From positions 1,984,001 to 2,048,000 of the forward strand of contig NZ_CP034433.1 in NCBI RefSeq assembly GCF_003952345.1: a stretch of 64,000 nucleotides of DNA, written 5' to 3'. Below the pieces are notes generated by a model, which was given only the letters and a program-made list of their open reading frames with translations, was not told the origin of the DNA and did no database searches. Each line of letters begins with the position of its first letter. The first letter of the stretch is position 1. Made by a program: the position numbers and the translations under genes. Source of the stretch: Iodobacter ciconiae (GTDB lineage Bacteria; Pseudomonadota; Gammaproteobacteria; Burkholderiales; Chitinibacteraceae). Shown one piece after another: positions 19,701-27,868 of this stretch.

Positions 19701-20812
19701 TTACTGATCTTGGGCCGTTTGATTTAGTGGTCGCCAGCTACGGCATGTTGCAACAGGATGGCGAAGCGTTTGCGGCCCAGCACTGGCACACCGTGGTGCT
19801 GGATGAGGCGCAGGCGATTAAGAATTCCGCCACCAAACGCAGCCAGGCGGCGATGGCACTCAATGCCGATTTCAAAATCATTGCCAGCGGCACGCCGGTT
19901 GAAAACCACCTGGGCGAGCTATGGAATCTGTTCCGCTTTATCAACCCTGGCCTCTTGGGATCAAAAGAGCGTTTTGCCGCAAAATTTAGCGGCCCCATCG
20001 AGCGCGGAGACAAAACCGCCAGACAATATTTGAAAAAACTGATCCAACCGTTTATCCTGCGCCGCACCAAGACCCAAGTACTCAGCGAATTACCGCCGCG
20101 CACCGAGATCACGCTTAAAGTCGAATTATCCAAAGACGAGCGCCATTTATACGAAGCATTACGCCAAGAAGCGGTAGAAAAACTCGATACCGCAGGCACA
20201 GATGAAAACCGCGCCATGCGGGTGCTGGCCGAAATCACCCGTTTACGCCGCTTTTGCTGTAACCCTAAGCTCACGCTTCCCAATTCAACGCTGGAAGGCA
20301 GTAAACTCGCCGCCTTTAGCGAAATCACCGAAGAACTGCTGGAAAACAATCACAAGGCACTGGTGTTTAGCCAGTTTGTAGATCATCTGGCCATTGTGCG
20401 TAAATGGCTGGAAGAAAAAGGCATCAGCTACCAGTATCTGGATGGCAGCACGCCGGTGCTGGAGCGCAAAAAACGCGTCGATGCTTTTCAGGCCGGCATT
20501 GGCGATGTGTTTTTGATCAGCTTAAAAGCCGGTGGCACGGGCTTAAACCTGACCGCCGCCGATTATGTGATCCACCTTGACCCATGGTGGAACCCCGCCG
20601 TTGAAGATCAAGCGTCCGATCGGGCGCACCGCATGGGACAGCAAAGACCGGTCACAATTTACCGCCTAGTGGCGCAAGACACCATCGAAGAGCAAATTCT
20701 GTCCTTGCACGCAGAAAAACGCGATCTCGCCGACAGCCTGCTCGAAGGCGGCGACGCCACCGGCAAGATGGATACGGCAGCGTTATTGGGATTGCTACGA
20801 GGTGGGCAATAA
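16748..20812 (+). CDS. SNF2-family DEAD/DEAH-box helicase
   Basis: A 1354-residue protein. The first ~870 residues form an all-bacterial N-terminal region without a motif I recognise; I see no zinc-chelating SWIM cysteines. The C-terminal ~450 residues are a complete SNF2 ATPase: motif I DDMGLGKTVQ, motif II DEAQAIKN, motif III ASGTPVENHLGELWNLF, then helicase C with SLKAGGTGLNLTAADYVI and HLDPWWNPAVEDQASDRAHRMGQ (motifs V and VI). It should translocate on double-stranded DNA or remodel protein-DNA complexes. A UPF0149 gene follows 53 bp downstream on the same strand. Its cellular role cannot be read from sequence. Confidence 0.9.
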   Translation: MPLTKKLEALHPDDLPLIYAMALLQEPIPQVRLITLMQLRKEKMTSGGAYDQPGVKASLARLMLQKMVTLQTGMGYVIEDEFIFPALLKLKQSGWLPSWVGSARDLLTQQHEYSPWKNYPEDFCQREIMFSAFCGQFEIINEWRQRLSLDDGIAQRFFASDSGQVLFGLLDEEIQSQLLHDALQSSAWHLADCSAIYQYTVSLFEQSFYEWPQLSAQLAAHALLRGDLAQLKLIQQKTPAQFLAENLAALATLRGEYSIAVEIYDTLLKALKQASGKRKYFLSAANGLLYTVALLGLNTPVSLKLAKAQVDDGYKQKHAYCYFALHPLVDHLAQGTPLVSTRPSYIHQPNDCDGLFEALALFWQDATVDDGWCQKLITARTKASKNGYQWVAAELDVLLFQQFGQALLYPGWHAQQQLTPLISAIKREEGWQRALVALSQLKAGAPANSSDVRIAWLIDEDHGEIRIEPREQKKSTKGIWSKGRAVALRRLLQEQDTLPGLSDQDKRVASCIRKSYNNYYGGSDYELDAEAALGHLIGHPALFWFDAPDVRIDIAKGEVALLLKEKQGQITLQLDPNMDSNAALVWKKETPTRLVIYSSSAEIKQIAGILGSGLAVPVAAKAQLVDVITAIAPHIAIHSDLPELAAHVDSVPANATLYAHLLPLQEGLRMQLLVRPLASGCWMTPAKGSVNVLGEIDGKAVQAARDLAAERKRLKRVVDGSPTLSQAEQNGIEWELFHPELCLELLAELKTFGDDTLQLVWPEGERFRLNSTRGLAQMSLSVKRQGEWFVAGGELTLDDGRVLALRELLQMMDKAEGRFLPLGDGDYLALTAAFKKRLDELRVLAEVNKDGLRVSALTAPLLAELAAEVGDLQSDAAWQEQVAKLDSLADFQPKVPSTLQATLRDYQLEGFQWLSRLACWGVGACLADDMGLGKTVQALALLLTRAPQGPALVIAPLSVALNWQAEALRFAPTLRVQTYHNNRSLTDLGPFDLVVASYGMLQQDGEAFAAQHWHTVVLDEAQAIKNSATKRSQAAMALNADFKIIASGTPVENHLGELWNLFRFINPGLLGSKERFAAKFSGPIERGDKTARQYLKKLIQPFILRRTKTQVLSELPPRTEITLKVELSKDERHLYEALRQEAVEKLDTAGTDENRAMRVLAEITRLRRFCCNPKLTLPNSTLEGSKLAAFSEITEELLENNHKALVFSQFVDHLAIVRKWLEEKGISYQYLDGSTPVLERKKRVDAFQAGIGDVFLISLKAGGTGLNLTAADYVIHLDPWWNPAVEDQASDRAHRMGQQRPVTIYRLVAQDTIEEQILSLHAEKRDLADSLLEGGDATGKMDTAALLGLLRGGQ

Positions 20813-20865
20813 AGATTTGGGTTTAAATCGCAAGCTAACTTTTTTAATCGAATTGGAAATACCGT

Positions 20866-21561
20866 ATGTCTGCACTAAAACAAGCCGAACTAGAACGCCT
20901 TGATGCGTTTTTAATGTCTGAAGCCACTGGCGCAGAAACCATGGATCTGGAAATGATCGATGGTTTCTTTGTTGCGCTGGCGATCAGCCCAGAGCAAGCG
21001 CCGGAAGAAGAATGGCTGCCGCATATCTTTGAAGGGCAAGCGCCCGAATTCAAAGATGCGGCAGAAAAAGACGAGATTATCGAATTAATCCGCCGCCATC
21101 ACGCCGCCATTCAAGCCGCGTTTTCACTCAAGGCGCGTAATAAAGAAACTGAAGAGCCTTTGTACGTGCCTATCGTTTTGCAAGACGAAGGCATAGATGA
21201 AAAATGGCGTGAAACACTGGGCGCTTATTGGGCTTCAGGCTTCAGAGCCGGTGTATTACTGCGCGAAGATTTATGGCAGGACACGCTGGATGAAAACGAA
21301 GATCTGTATGAAATCGTAGCCAAAATTCTGACCTTAGAGCTTGGCCATCATCCGGATGACGAAGAGCTGGTACTGAGCATTAAAGCCCGCGATCAACTGA
21401 TCGACGAATTGCCATGGCTGATCGAAGACGTATTGCACTGGTGGCTGAATCAGCAATTTGGCAAGGTAGAAACCATTGTGAATGACGGCCCGAAAATTGG
21501 CCGTAATGATCCTTGCAGCTGCGGCAGTGATAAAAAGTTTAAAAAGTGCTGCGGGGCTTAA
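20866..21561 (+). CDS. UPF0149/YecA family protein with C-terminal SEC-C zinc motif
   Basis: A 231-residue acidic protein. The UPF0149 (YgfB/YecA) helical domain covers about residues 5-185 ([25 protein letters not shown] style opening). The last 20 residues are a SEC-C motif, [19 protein letters not shown], whose three-cysteine plus Cys pattern binds zinc as in the SecA C-terminus. SEC-C tails mediate protein or ribosome contacts in other proteins. The ATG at 20866 has a GGAAAT site upstream. It probably shares a transcript with the SNF2 gene. No specific role is known for this family member. Confidence 0.88.
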   Translation: MSALKQAELERLDAFLMSEATGAETMDLEMIDGFFVALAISPEQAPEEEWLPHIFEGQAPEFKDAAEKDEIIELIRRHHAAIQAAFSLKARNKETEEPLYVPIVLQDEGIDEKWRETLGAYWASGFRAGVLLREDLWQDTLDENEDLYEIVAKILTLELGHHPDDEELVLSIKARDQLIDELPWLIEDVLHWWLNQQFGKVETIVNDGPKIGRNDPCSCGSDKKFKKCCGA

Positions 21562-21570
21562 TTTAATACA

Positions 21571-21621
21571 GGGAGTCGGGAGTGGGGAGTTTAATCCCCC
21601 TCCACTCACGACTCACGACTC
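21571..21621. repeat. Intergenic inverted repeat, family B copy 1
   Basis: Tandem GGGAGT-like units (GGGAGTCGGGAGTGGGGAGT, 21571-21590) face ACTCAC/GACTCAC units (21602-21621). Together they form an imperfect stem between the UPF0149 gene and serB. A related block occurs at 51054-51102. It may act as a transcriptional spacer or terminator, but there is no T-run. Confidence 0.6.
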
Positions 21622-21638
21622 AACCGCCGAGACCCAAT

Positions 21639-22478
21639 ATGTATCGTCTGATTATCCAAGCCCCGGAAGTCGCCACACAAAACCTGAAGCAACTGGCCCG
21701 TCTATCTGGCGCACACAGTATTGAAGCCATTCACCAGCAGGCGTTTCGTTTACAAGGCGCTGATATTGCAAATGAAGAAGCTGTTGCCGACTTTTGCGAA
21801 TCCAATCAGCTTGATTTTGCGTTTATCCCGGAAGACACCCGCGTACAGGATATTGGCCTTGTAGTCATGGATATGGATTCCACACTGATTACCATTGAAT
21901 GCATCGATGAAATTGCCGATATGCAGGGCATTAAAGCAGACATATCGGCCATTACCGCCAGCGCCATGCGCGGCGAAATCGATTTCAAGGAAAGCCTTAG
22001 CCGCCGCGTAGCACTTTTGGCAGGCCTTGATGAAAGCGCATTAGAGCGCGTTTATTCCGAGCGGCTTAAACTCATGGCAGGCGCAGAAGCCATGCTCAAA
22101 GGCTTTCATGATGCAGGAGCCAAAACACTTTTGATTTCTGGCGGATTCACTTTTTTTACCGAAAAACTGCAAGCCAGGCTGGGACTTACACGTACCATTG
22201 CCAATATTTTAGAAATTGAAAATGGCAAACTGACAGGCAAAGTGATCGGCAATATTGTGGATGCAGAGCGCAAAAAAACCGAGCTGATCAAATACCGCAC
22301 CAAGCTTGGCTTGCGTGTTGATCAGGTTGTTGCAATGGGAGACGGGGCCAACGATTTACCAATGCTAAAAGAAGCAGGCTTTGGCGTAGCCTGCCATGCC
22401 AAACCGCTTGTGCAACGCGAAGCGCCATATTGTATTAATCAAGTGGGATTAGACGGCGTGCTGAATTACTTTATTTAA
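21639..22478 (+). CDS. serB: Phosphoserine phosphatase
   Basis: A 279-residue HAD-superfamily enzyme that releases serine from phosphoserine, the last step of serine synthesis. An N-terminal ~70-residue regulatory/ACT-like region is followed by the catalytic DMDST (nucleophile Asp in VVMDMDSTLITIE), the SGGFTFF serine/threonine motif and the metal-binding GDGANDLPML. An in-frame upstream start at 21582 would add 19 residues that run across repeat family B, so I chose the ATG at 21639. No good ribosome-binding site precedes it. The gene is convergent with the small secreted-protein gene downstream. Confidence 0.95.
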   Translation: MYRLIIQAPEVATQNLKQLARLSGAHSIEAIHQQAFRLQGADIANEEAVADFCESNQLDFAFIPEDTRVQDIGLVVMDMDSTLITIECIDEIADMQGIKADISAITASAMRGEIDFKESLSRRVALLAGLDESALERVYSERLKLMAGAEAMLKGFHDAGAKTLLISGGFTFFTEKLQARLGLTRTIANILEIENGKLTGKVIGNIVDAERKKTELIKYRTKLGLRVDQVVAMGDGANDLPMLKEAGFGVACHAKPLVQREAPYCINQVGLDGVLNYFI

Positions 22479-22530
22479 AGACCTGATAGACCCGAACCCA
22501 GGCCCTTAAACATATAGGATAGATATAGAA

Positions 22531-22555
22531 TGGGCAAAGCGTTTTACTTTGCCCA
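22531..22555. terminator. Hairpin between convergent genes serB and the 22.6-kb gene
   Basis: TGGGCAAAG (22531-22539) and CTTTGCCCA (22547-22555) form a perfect nine-bp stem with a seven-nt loop. It lies between two converging genes and could stop transcription from either side, though neither side has a strong T-run. Confidence 0.5.
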
Positions 22556-22580
22556 CGCTATATCGGCGCCAGCCATCAGC

Positions 22581-23141
22581 TCACTCACACCGCCCCTTGC
22601 GCGGCAAATAACGCAACCAGTCGGCCTTGATTTGCGCTTCTTGCGCCATGCCAGATACCACTTTAGATGCATCACGCGTTGCCAGCAGGCGCAAGCACCA
22701 GCGTGCCCCTGCCTGATCTTTTATCCGCATTTTGCCCGTAAATGGCTGGCTTTCATCACCCTGCACCAATAAAGCCTTACCGTCTTTAAAACCCAGCCGC
22801 CAGCCTTCATGCACCGCCGTCCCCGCATAACCACCTGCAATCAACTCCAGCCACAGCCGATCTCCCTTCAGTAAGCGCAAACGACTGACCGGCCCGGCTG
22901 GGTGTGGCGCACGCTCTGTCACCAGTTGCGTGCCTTTAGGCAGGGCGCGCCATGCCAGTGGCCAGGGCGACACCACGGCTTCGCCCTCTGCCAGCTTAAA
23001 ATACGCCACCCCCTCTTTGAGCCTGGCCGATTCCACTTCACCAGAAAGGGGTTTTATCGCGCTTGCCCCACTAATCTGCAGCACGGCCCCTTGGGCAACC
23101 CCTGCCAAACACAGCAGTGCCCCCCCCCCCTTAGCGCGCAC
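22581..23141 (-). CDS. Small secreted protein of unknown function; 11-G tract at its 5' end
   Basis: No family is recognised. The frame from the GTG at 23141 encodes 186 residues beginning MRAKGGGALLCLAGVAQG. This resembles a short signal peptide, so the product is probably exported. The rest is a beta-rich, basic, globular-looking sequence (GGYAGTAVHEGWRLGFKDGK in the middle) with no membrane segments. The start overlaps the end of the upstream metzincin lipoprotein by 11 bases, implying translational coupling. Codons 4-8 contain a run of eleven G (23120-23130), so a one-base slip during replication would abolish the frame. In the given sequence the frame is open. A TTG at 23159 is an alternative start. 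Confidence 0.6.
   Translation of the reverse strand: MRAKGGGALLCLAGVAQGAVLQISGASAIKPLSGEVESARLKEGVAYFKLAEGEAVVSPWPLAWRALPKGTQLVTERAPHPAGPVSRLRLLKGDRLWLELIAGGYAGTAVHEGWRLGFKDGKALLVQGDESQPFTGKMRIKDQAGARWCLRLLATRDASKVVSGMAQEAQIKADWLRYLPRKGRCE
23120..23130 (-). repeat. Homopolymer tract of eleven G (coding strand)
   Basis: Eleven consecutive C on the plus strand, directly after the TAA (23131-23133) of the lipoprotein gene and inside the first codons of the downstream small-protein gene. It is the longest homopolymer I noticed in the window. Tracts of this length in Neisseriales and other host-associated bacteria commonly mediate phase variation. Confidence 0.9.
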
Positions 23142-25041
23142 GGCGGCGTATCGCAGCAAAGAAGGCAGCAGAAGGTTTGGCCTCTACCGACCAGCGCTGC
23201 TTATCATTCAAAATTGGATTAATCGCCACTTTTGCACTCCTTTGCATTGATGCACCGCTATTACCACTCTCCACCCGGGCAAAAGCCAGGTTTAAATTAG
23301 CCCAGTCATTATGGTCACGCAAAACCTGCTTGTTACCATCATCGTTAATATCTAAAGCATAATTAACAGTGTTCTGCTTATTATCTAAATTCCAATCTGC
23401 ATATACTCCTGCCAACCTACCCCGGCCAATTAGATTAGCCTCATTCAAACTATTTTCATCAAGGAAACTACCACTACCATCAGAATAATCAATACGGAAA
23501 CGACTATCGCATGGGCCACCTTCAAGCTTACATAATGAGCCCCAATCAAAACCATTAGCTTCTTTGGCAAAGAAATAACGCTCCATACCCGATATTGATT
23601 TTGGTGTTGAACCCAAACCGTTTAACTGGTAAAGATAATTCATTACACTATAATAGTTAGGCTTATTATTAATATCTTCATTACCACCATGCTTCAATCC
23701 TAGGTTATGCCCCAGTTCATGCATAATAGTGCTTGCCTGATAATTAATTAATTGATTCATTTCCTCTGGTGAATCTGCATTCAAACCCCAATTACCTAAG
23801 GTAACAATAATATCATTGCCCGCAATTTCGGCATAACCCGAATAACTCGCTTTGCCATCAAGTTCTTGTGAATTACCCATCAATAAGTAATGAAAAACCT
23901 GCTTACGACGAATATCCATACTCAGATTTTTATAATCATAAATGGATGCACAATCTGCTAATGACTCTATTCCTAAACAAGCTTGATAAGCTACTTCATT
24001 CCTTGAATTTAAACGGCTGCCACCCAGATTAAAGTCTGCAGGGTTAAATTTTACATTGTATAAATTACCCGCATCAAAATGCACCGCAACATGATTTAAT
24101 TTAAAAGCATCTACTACTTTTTGCAGTGCTTCTTTCGTTGGAATAATCCCCAAATCTGTCGATTTCATATGATCAATTTGGATAAAAATATCTGGCTGAT
24201 TCGCCCTGGCCCCCATCGCATAATAATCAATCCCCCCAAATGTACCACCTGCCACTTCGGCATAATCAGGAATACCATCCTTATCATTATCTACGGCATT
24301 TTCGGGCACATCATTAGGGCCACCCGGGGTAGAAAACGGTACCACTGTCCAATCCTGTGCACTACGCGTATTCGCTTTAAGCGGCCCCAGACGCACCAAA
24401 GAATGGCCATAGTCCCAAACAAAAGAAGGAATGCTTACAGCACTTACCCCTTCCCAAGCGCCTGCAGTCAACGGCTGAGCCTGGTTATTGCCAAAGCGAA
24501 CAAAATCAAGCGTTACACCACCTTTAACTAATTCAACAGCACCGCTACTTCCCCAATCAGGCACGCTGAACAGATTATTCACGTAAGCGATTTGATTTGC
24601 GCTCTGCATGGCATCATCGCTTTTTCCGGCCACAATAAAATATGCTCCCGGCTTGATCACGACTGTTTTTGGTAAATCAAACGATGTCCAGTTTGACCAA
24701 AGCGAGGTACGTAAACTGACCCCATCGAGAGATACATCCTGGGCACCGTTATTATAAATCTCTAACCAAGCGCCTTTAGCAGAACCATAATTACTCGATA
24801 CTTCGCTGATGAGTAATGCTGAATCCAAAACAGGCTCCGGGGTGGGTGTCGGGATGGGCGGTAAAGTAGGCGCAGGGGTTGGAACAGTCGTCGGCACCGA
24901 TGTGGGAGTTAATGTAGGTACAGACGTCGCAACAGGGCTACCCGTATCTCCCCCACCACCTCCGCCACAAGCCACTAATATGACGCTCAAACTTAAGCAT
25001 GCCAAACGCGCACCGTACTGCTGAAAATGATCATTATTCAT
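23131..25041 (-). CDS. Lipoprotein with lamin-tail-like domain and metzincin-type metalloprotease motif (paralog 1)
   Basis: A 636-residue exported lipoprotein. The lipobox LVAC places the lipidated cysteine at residue 25, followed by six glycines and a Thr/Pro/Val-rich linker to about residue 70. Residues about 75-200 (LLISEVSSNYGSAKGAWLEIYN, VSLDGVSL) look like a lamin-tail (LTD) fold. A DNDKDGIPDYAE calcium-binding-type loop follows near residue 255. The catalytic domain has HELGHNLGLKH at 441-451, the full HExxHxxGxxH zinc motif, then a Met-turn-like YYSVMNY. It is probably an outer-membrane or surface protease. A frameshifted paralog lies upstream and a small secreted gene overlaps its end. 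Substrate unknown. Confidence 0.82.
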   Translation of the reverse strand: MNNDHFQQYGARLACLSLSVILVACGGGGGGDTGSPVATSVPTLTPTSVPTTVPTPAPTLPPIPTPTPEPVLDSALLISEVSSNYGSAKGAWLEIYNNGAQDVSLDGVSLRTSLWSNWTSFDLPKTVVIKPGAYFIVAGKSDDAMQSANQIAYVNNLFSVPDWGSSGAVELVKGGVTLDFVRFGNNQAQPLTAGAWEGVSAVSIPSFVWDYGHSLVRLGPLKANTRSAQDWTVVPFSTPGGPNDVPENAVDNDKDGIPDYAEVAGGTFGGIDYYAMGARANQPDIFIQIDHMKSTDLGIIPTKEALQKVVDAFKLNHVAVHFDAGNLYNVKFNPADFNLGGSRLNSRNEVAYQACLGIESLADCASIYDYKNLSMDIRRKQVFHYLLMGNSQELDGKASYSGYAEIAGNDIIVTLGNWGLNADSPEEMNQLINYQASTIMHELGHNLGLKHGGNEDINNKPNYYSVMNYLYQLNGLGSTPKSISGMERYFFAKEANGFDWGSLCKLEGGPCDSRFRIDYSDGSGSFLDENSLNEANLIGRGRLAGVYADWNLDNKQNTVNYALDINDDGNKQVLRDHNDWANLNLAFARVESGNSGASMQRSAKVAINPILNDKQRWSVEAKPSAAFFAAIRRRAR

Positions 25042-25560
25042 TTACTTTCTCAAGAGAATGACTTAGTCAAAAAAACGCACTTTCCCCAAGCATTATGCCA
25101 AGTTTGAGGATTTACTAAAATTTGCGCAATTTACACCAACGTCATTATCTAACCAATATTTTTTTGTATTAAAATTGCTAAAAATTGATTAAAAATAAAT
25201 ATCTCTTATTTAAAGTAAAAAAATATGCACAGCTCAATGCTCCTGATAATGACAAAGTTTCTCTGTCTACCCGCAGCCCGCTTATAACAAATCAAATATC
25301 TTACATTTGATTACTGGATATTTATAAAAAGATAAAGCTTTGATGGCCAGTTCGTTTTTCAAATCAAACAAAAAACAACTTTAAACCAACACCGACACAA
25401 AGAAAATATTCATATCCCACATAAAAATACCAAATTATATGTAAAAAATATTACTCTTCAATATTGCATAATCTATCTTTTATTAAGTATTAAGCTAATA
25501 AAATTCTAACTTAATCTGCAACGTTAAAGCATGCACGCCATCCAAGTGCTTTTATTTAAA
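25042..25560. other. AT-rich intergenic gap between the two metzincin paralogs
   Basis: About 520 bases with many A and T runs and no frame worth calling on either strand. It must hold the promoter of the downstream lipoprotein. I see no clear terminator, inverted repeat or RNA gene. Confidence 0.5.
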
Positions 25561-27533
25561 TTACTTTGCGTGTCCTTTAAGACTACCAATCAATTGAATC
25601 AGCCCTAAAGAAGGAGGCTGCTCAATTGCGGCCGGTTGCCTGTCCTGACTAAGCACATGAGAGGGTAAAAAAACGCGTCTTGATAATAAGCTAACACCAT
25701 TATTGCCTGTGTTCTGCCGCGCAAAAGGCAGGTAGAGATTTGCCCAGTCGTTATAATCGCTTAATATCGAAAAACTGGAATCTTGATTAATATCCTTTAT
25801 ATAAACACTGGCATTTTGTGCACCATTGGTATTCCAGTCTGCGTAAGATCCATTATTACTTCCCCGGCCAATAATGGCAGATTCAAGCAAGCTGCTTTCA
25901 TTTAAACTAATACCACTGCCATCGGAGTAATCCATTTTATAATTTGTACTACAGGGACTGGCATCAATATTACATATATTTCCCCAGCTAAAACCCAGTG
26001 CATTATTATTAAGATAATAACGCTGTGCTGCACTATTTGTTTTTGGATCAGACCCCAACCCCGGTAATTGATAGAGGTAATTCATTATGCTGTAATAATT
26101 AGGCTTATAATTACTGGGTTCATTACCACCATGTTCTAGGCTAAAATTGTGGCCTAGCTCATGCATAATGGTGCTGGCCTGATAATTAAGCAGCAAATTA
26201 GCATTACTGCCTGATCTACTGGATAAGCCCCAGCTCCCTAATGTCACCATTGAATCATTGCCATTGATTTCTGCCAAACCTGAAGATCCGGCAGAGCCAT
26301 CTGACTCCTGTGAATTAGCCATAAGTAAATAGTGAAATATCGTTTTACGCCGGATATCCAAACTTGCTGATTTATAACTATATAAAGAAGCGCAGCCTGT
26401 TTTGCTATCTAAAGTCAAACATCTGGCATAGCTCACTGCATTAGCTCCCCCCCAAGCCCGCCGCCCAGATTAAACAAAGCAGGATTAAAATTTGCAGCAT
26501 AAAGACTGCCGGTATCAAAATGAATGCTAAAGCCCCGGCTGGCAAATATATCGACTACTTTTTGCAAAGCTTCTTTGCGCGGGGTGATACCGGCATCGCT
26601 GGAAAGCATATGATCAACCTGCACAAAGATATCGCGTTGCCTGACTCTGGCACCCATCGCAAATAGATCCAGCCCTGCAAATGTGCCTCCCGCTACTTCT
26701 GCCGTATCTGGAATACCATCGTTATCGCTATCTGCCGCTGTAGCGGGCACATCATTGCGCCCGCCAGGAGTGGCAAAAGGAACCTGCAACCAGTCTGCTG
26801 CGCTGCCACTATTCGCTTGCAGTGGAAAAGGCCTGACAAGAGACTGACTATACGAAGTCGCTGGCATGGCAGCTACATTCAAGCCTTGCCACACGCTGCT
26901 GCTAAGCGGTGCCTGGCTGCTATTGCCAAAGCGGATAAAATCCAAAGTTGCCCCTGCAAAAGTAAGCTCTACAGCACCATTGGAATCCCAAAAAGGCACT
27001 GCCTCACCATTGCTGAGATAAGCCACCTGGCTGTTATTACTCACGCTATCGTCGATTTTGGCGATCACCACAAAATAGCCCCCGGCTGCCAGTGTGACGG
27101 CAGGCAGACTAAAACTGACTGGCGTACTGGACACCGTAAATGGCCAGGAGCGTAAACCAGAACGGGTACGCAGGCTTACTCCACTAAGCGACACAGCGCG
27201 GCTACCTGGGTTATGGATTTCCAGCCAAGCCCCTGCATTGGTCGAATCATTACTTGAAACTTCACTAATTAATAGGCCGGCACTGGCTGCTGTCACCGAC
27301 TCGGGGACAGGGGCAGGACTAGGCACAGGGATAGGTACTAAGGTAGGAATCAAAGAGGGGCTAGGGCTGGAGCTAGGTAAAAAGCTAGGCACAGCCGTAG
27401 CCAGTGGCGCTAAGGTCGGTACAGTAATGGGAGATTGGCTTACAGCGGTTGTGGATTCTCCCGCCCCGCCGCCGCCACAGGCTGTTAATACAACTGTAAG
27501 CAACAAGATAGACACATACATAGTTGCTTTCAT
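25561..27533 (-). pseudogene. Metzincin-type lipoprotein, paralog 2, split by a frameshift in a seven-G tract
   Basis: The 5' part (27533 to 26433, 366 codons) encodes a lipoprotein signal with cysteine 19 (LTAC), a Gly run, Pro/Val-rich linker, lamin-tail-like region and SDNDGIPDTAE loop. It then terminates at FNLGGGLGGELMQ. The 3' part (to 25561) continues in another frame with HELGHNFSLEHGG and YYSIMNY. At the junction the coding strand has seven G (26447-26453). Eight G would give FNLGGGLGGGANAVSYARCL, exactly as long as the matching segment of paralog 1, and a full product of about 657 residues. The gene is therefore either phase-variable and OFF here, newly inactivated, or affected by a sequencing error. 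The zinc motif has Ser in place of the usual Gly. Confidence 0.82.
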
Positions 27534-27868
27534 TAAAGCGGCCCTTTTCCCGTGATAAATATCAGCGCAAGCCTGCGCCCTCTTTTTACCATAGCAAACA
27601 GACAGTTTCCCGGCAGGGAATCATTGAAGGGTAGCAATCAGCGCATAAGCATAAAAACCAGCCCCTGCAAGGCGACTGGCGGCTGACCGAATAACCCTCC
27701 AACCTTGAAATACAGAAACAGCAGAGCACACGAAGTTTTACGGAAAAAACCTCATTGTATTTTTTCCATGCCCCTTCGCATTCTTTCTTCTCTTTCATGG
27801 CTTAAGATTTGGAGTTTGGTGTGGGATATTACTTCACTGGCATCGCTTACTAGTTCAATACCGAACCG
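27534..27868. other. Intergenic gap upstream of the metzincin cluster
   Basis: No supported gene. It contains a degenerate trace of repeat family A (TTAAGATTTGGAGTTTGG near 27802) and should carry the promoter of paralog 2 near its left edge. recJ ends at its right edge. Confidence 0.4.

Noticed and set aside
25561..26436. Separate 291-residue gene starting with GTG at 26436
   Set aside because: It is the second half of the frameshifted metzincin paralog; it lacks a signal peptide and its first codons align inside paralog 1.
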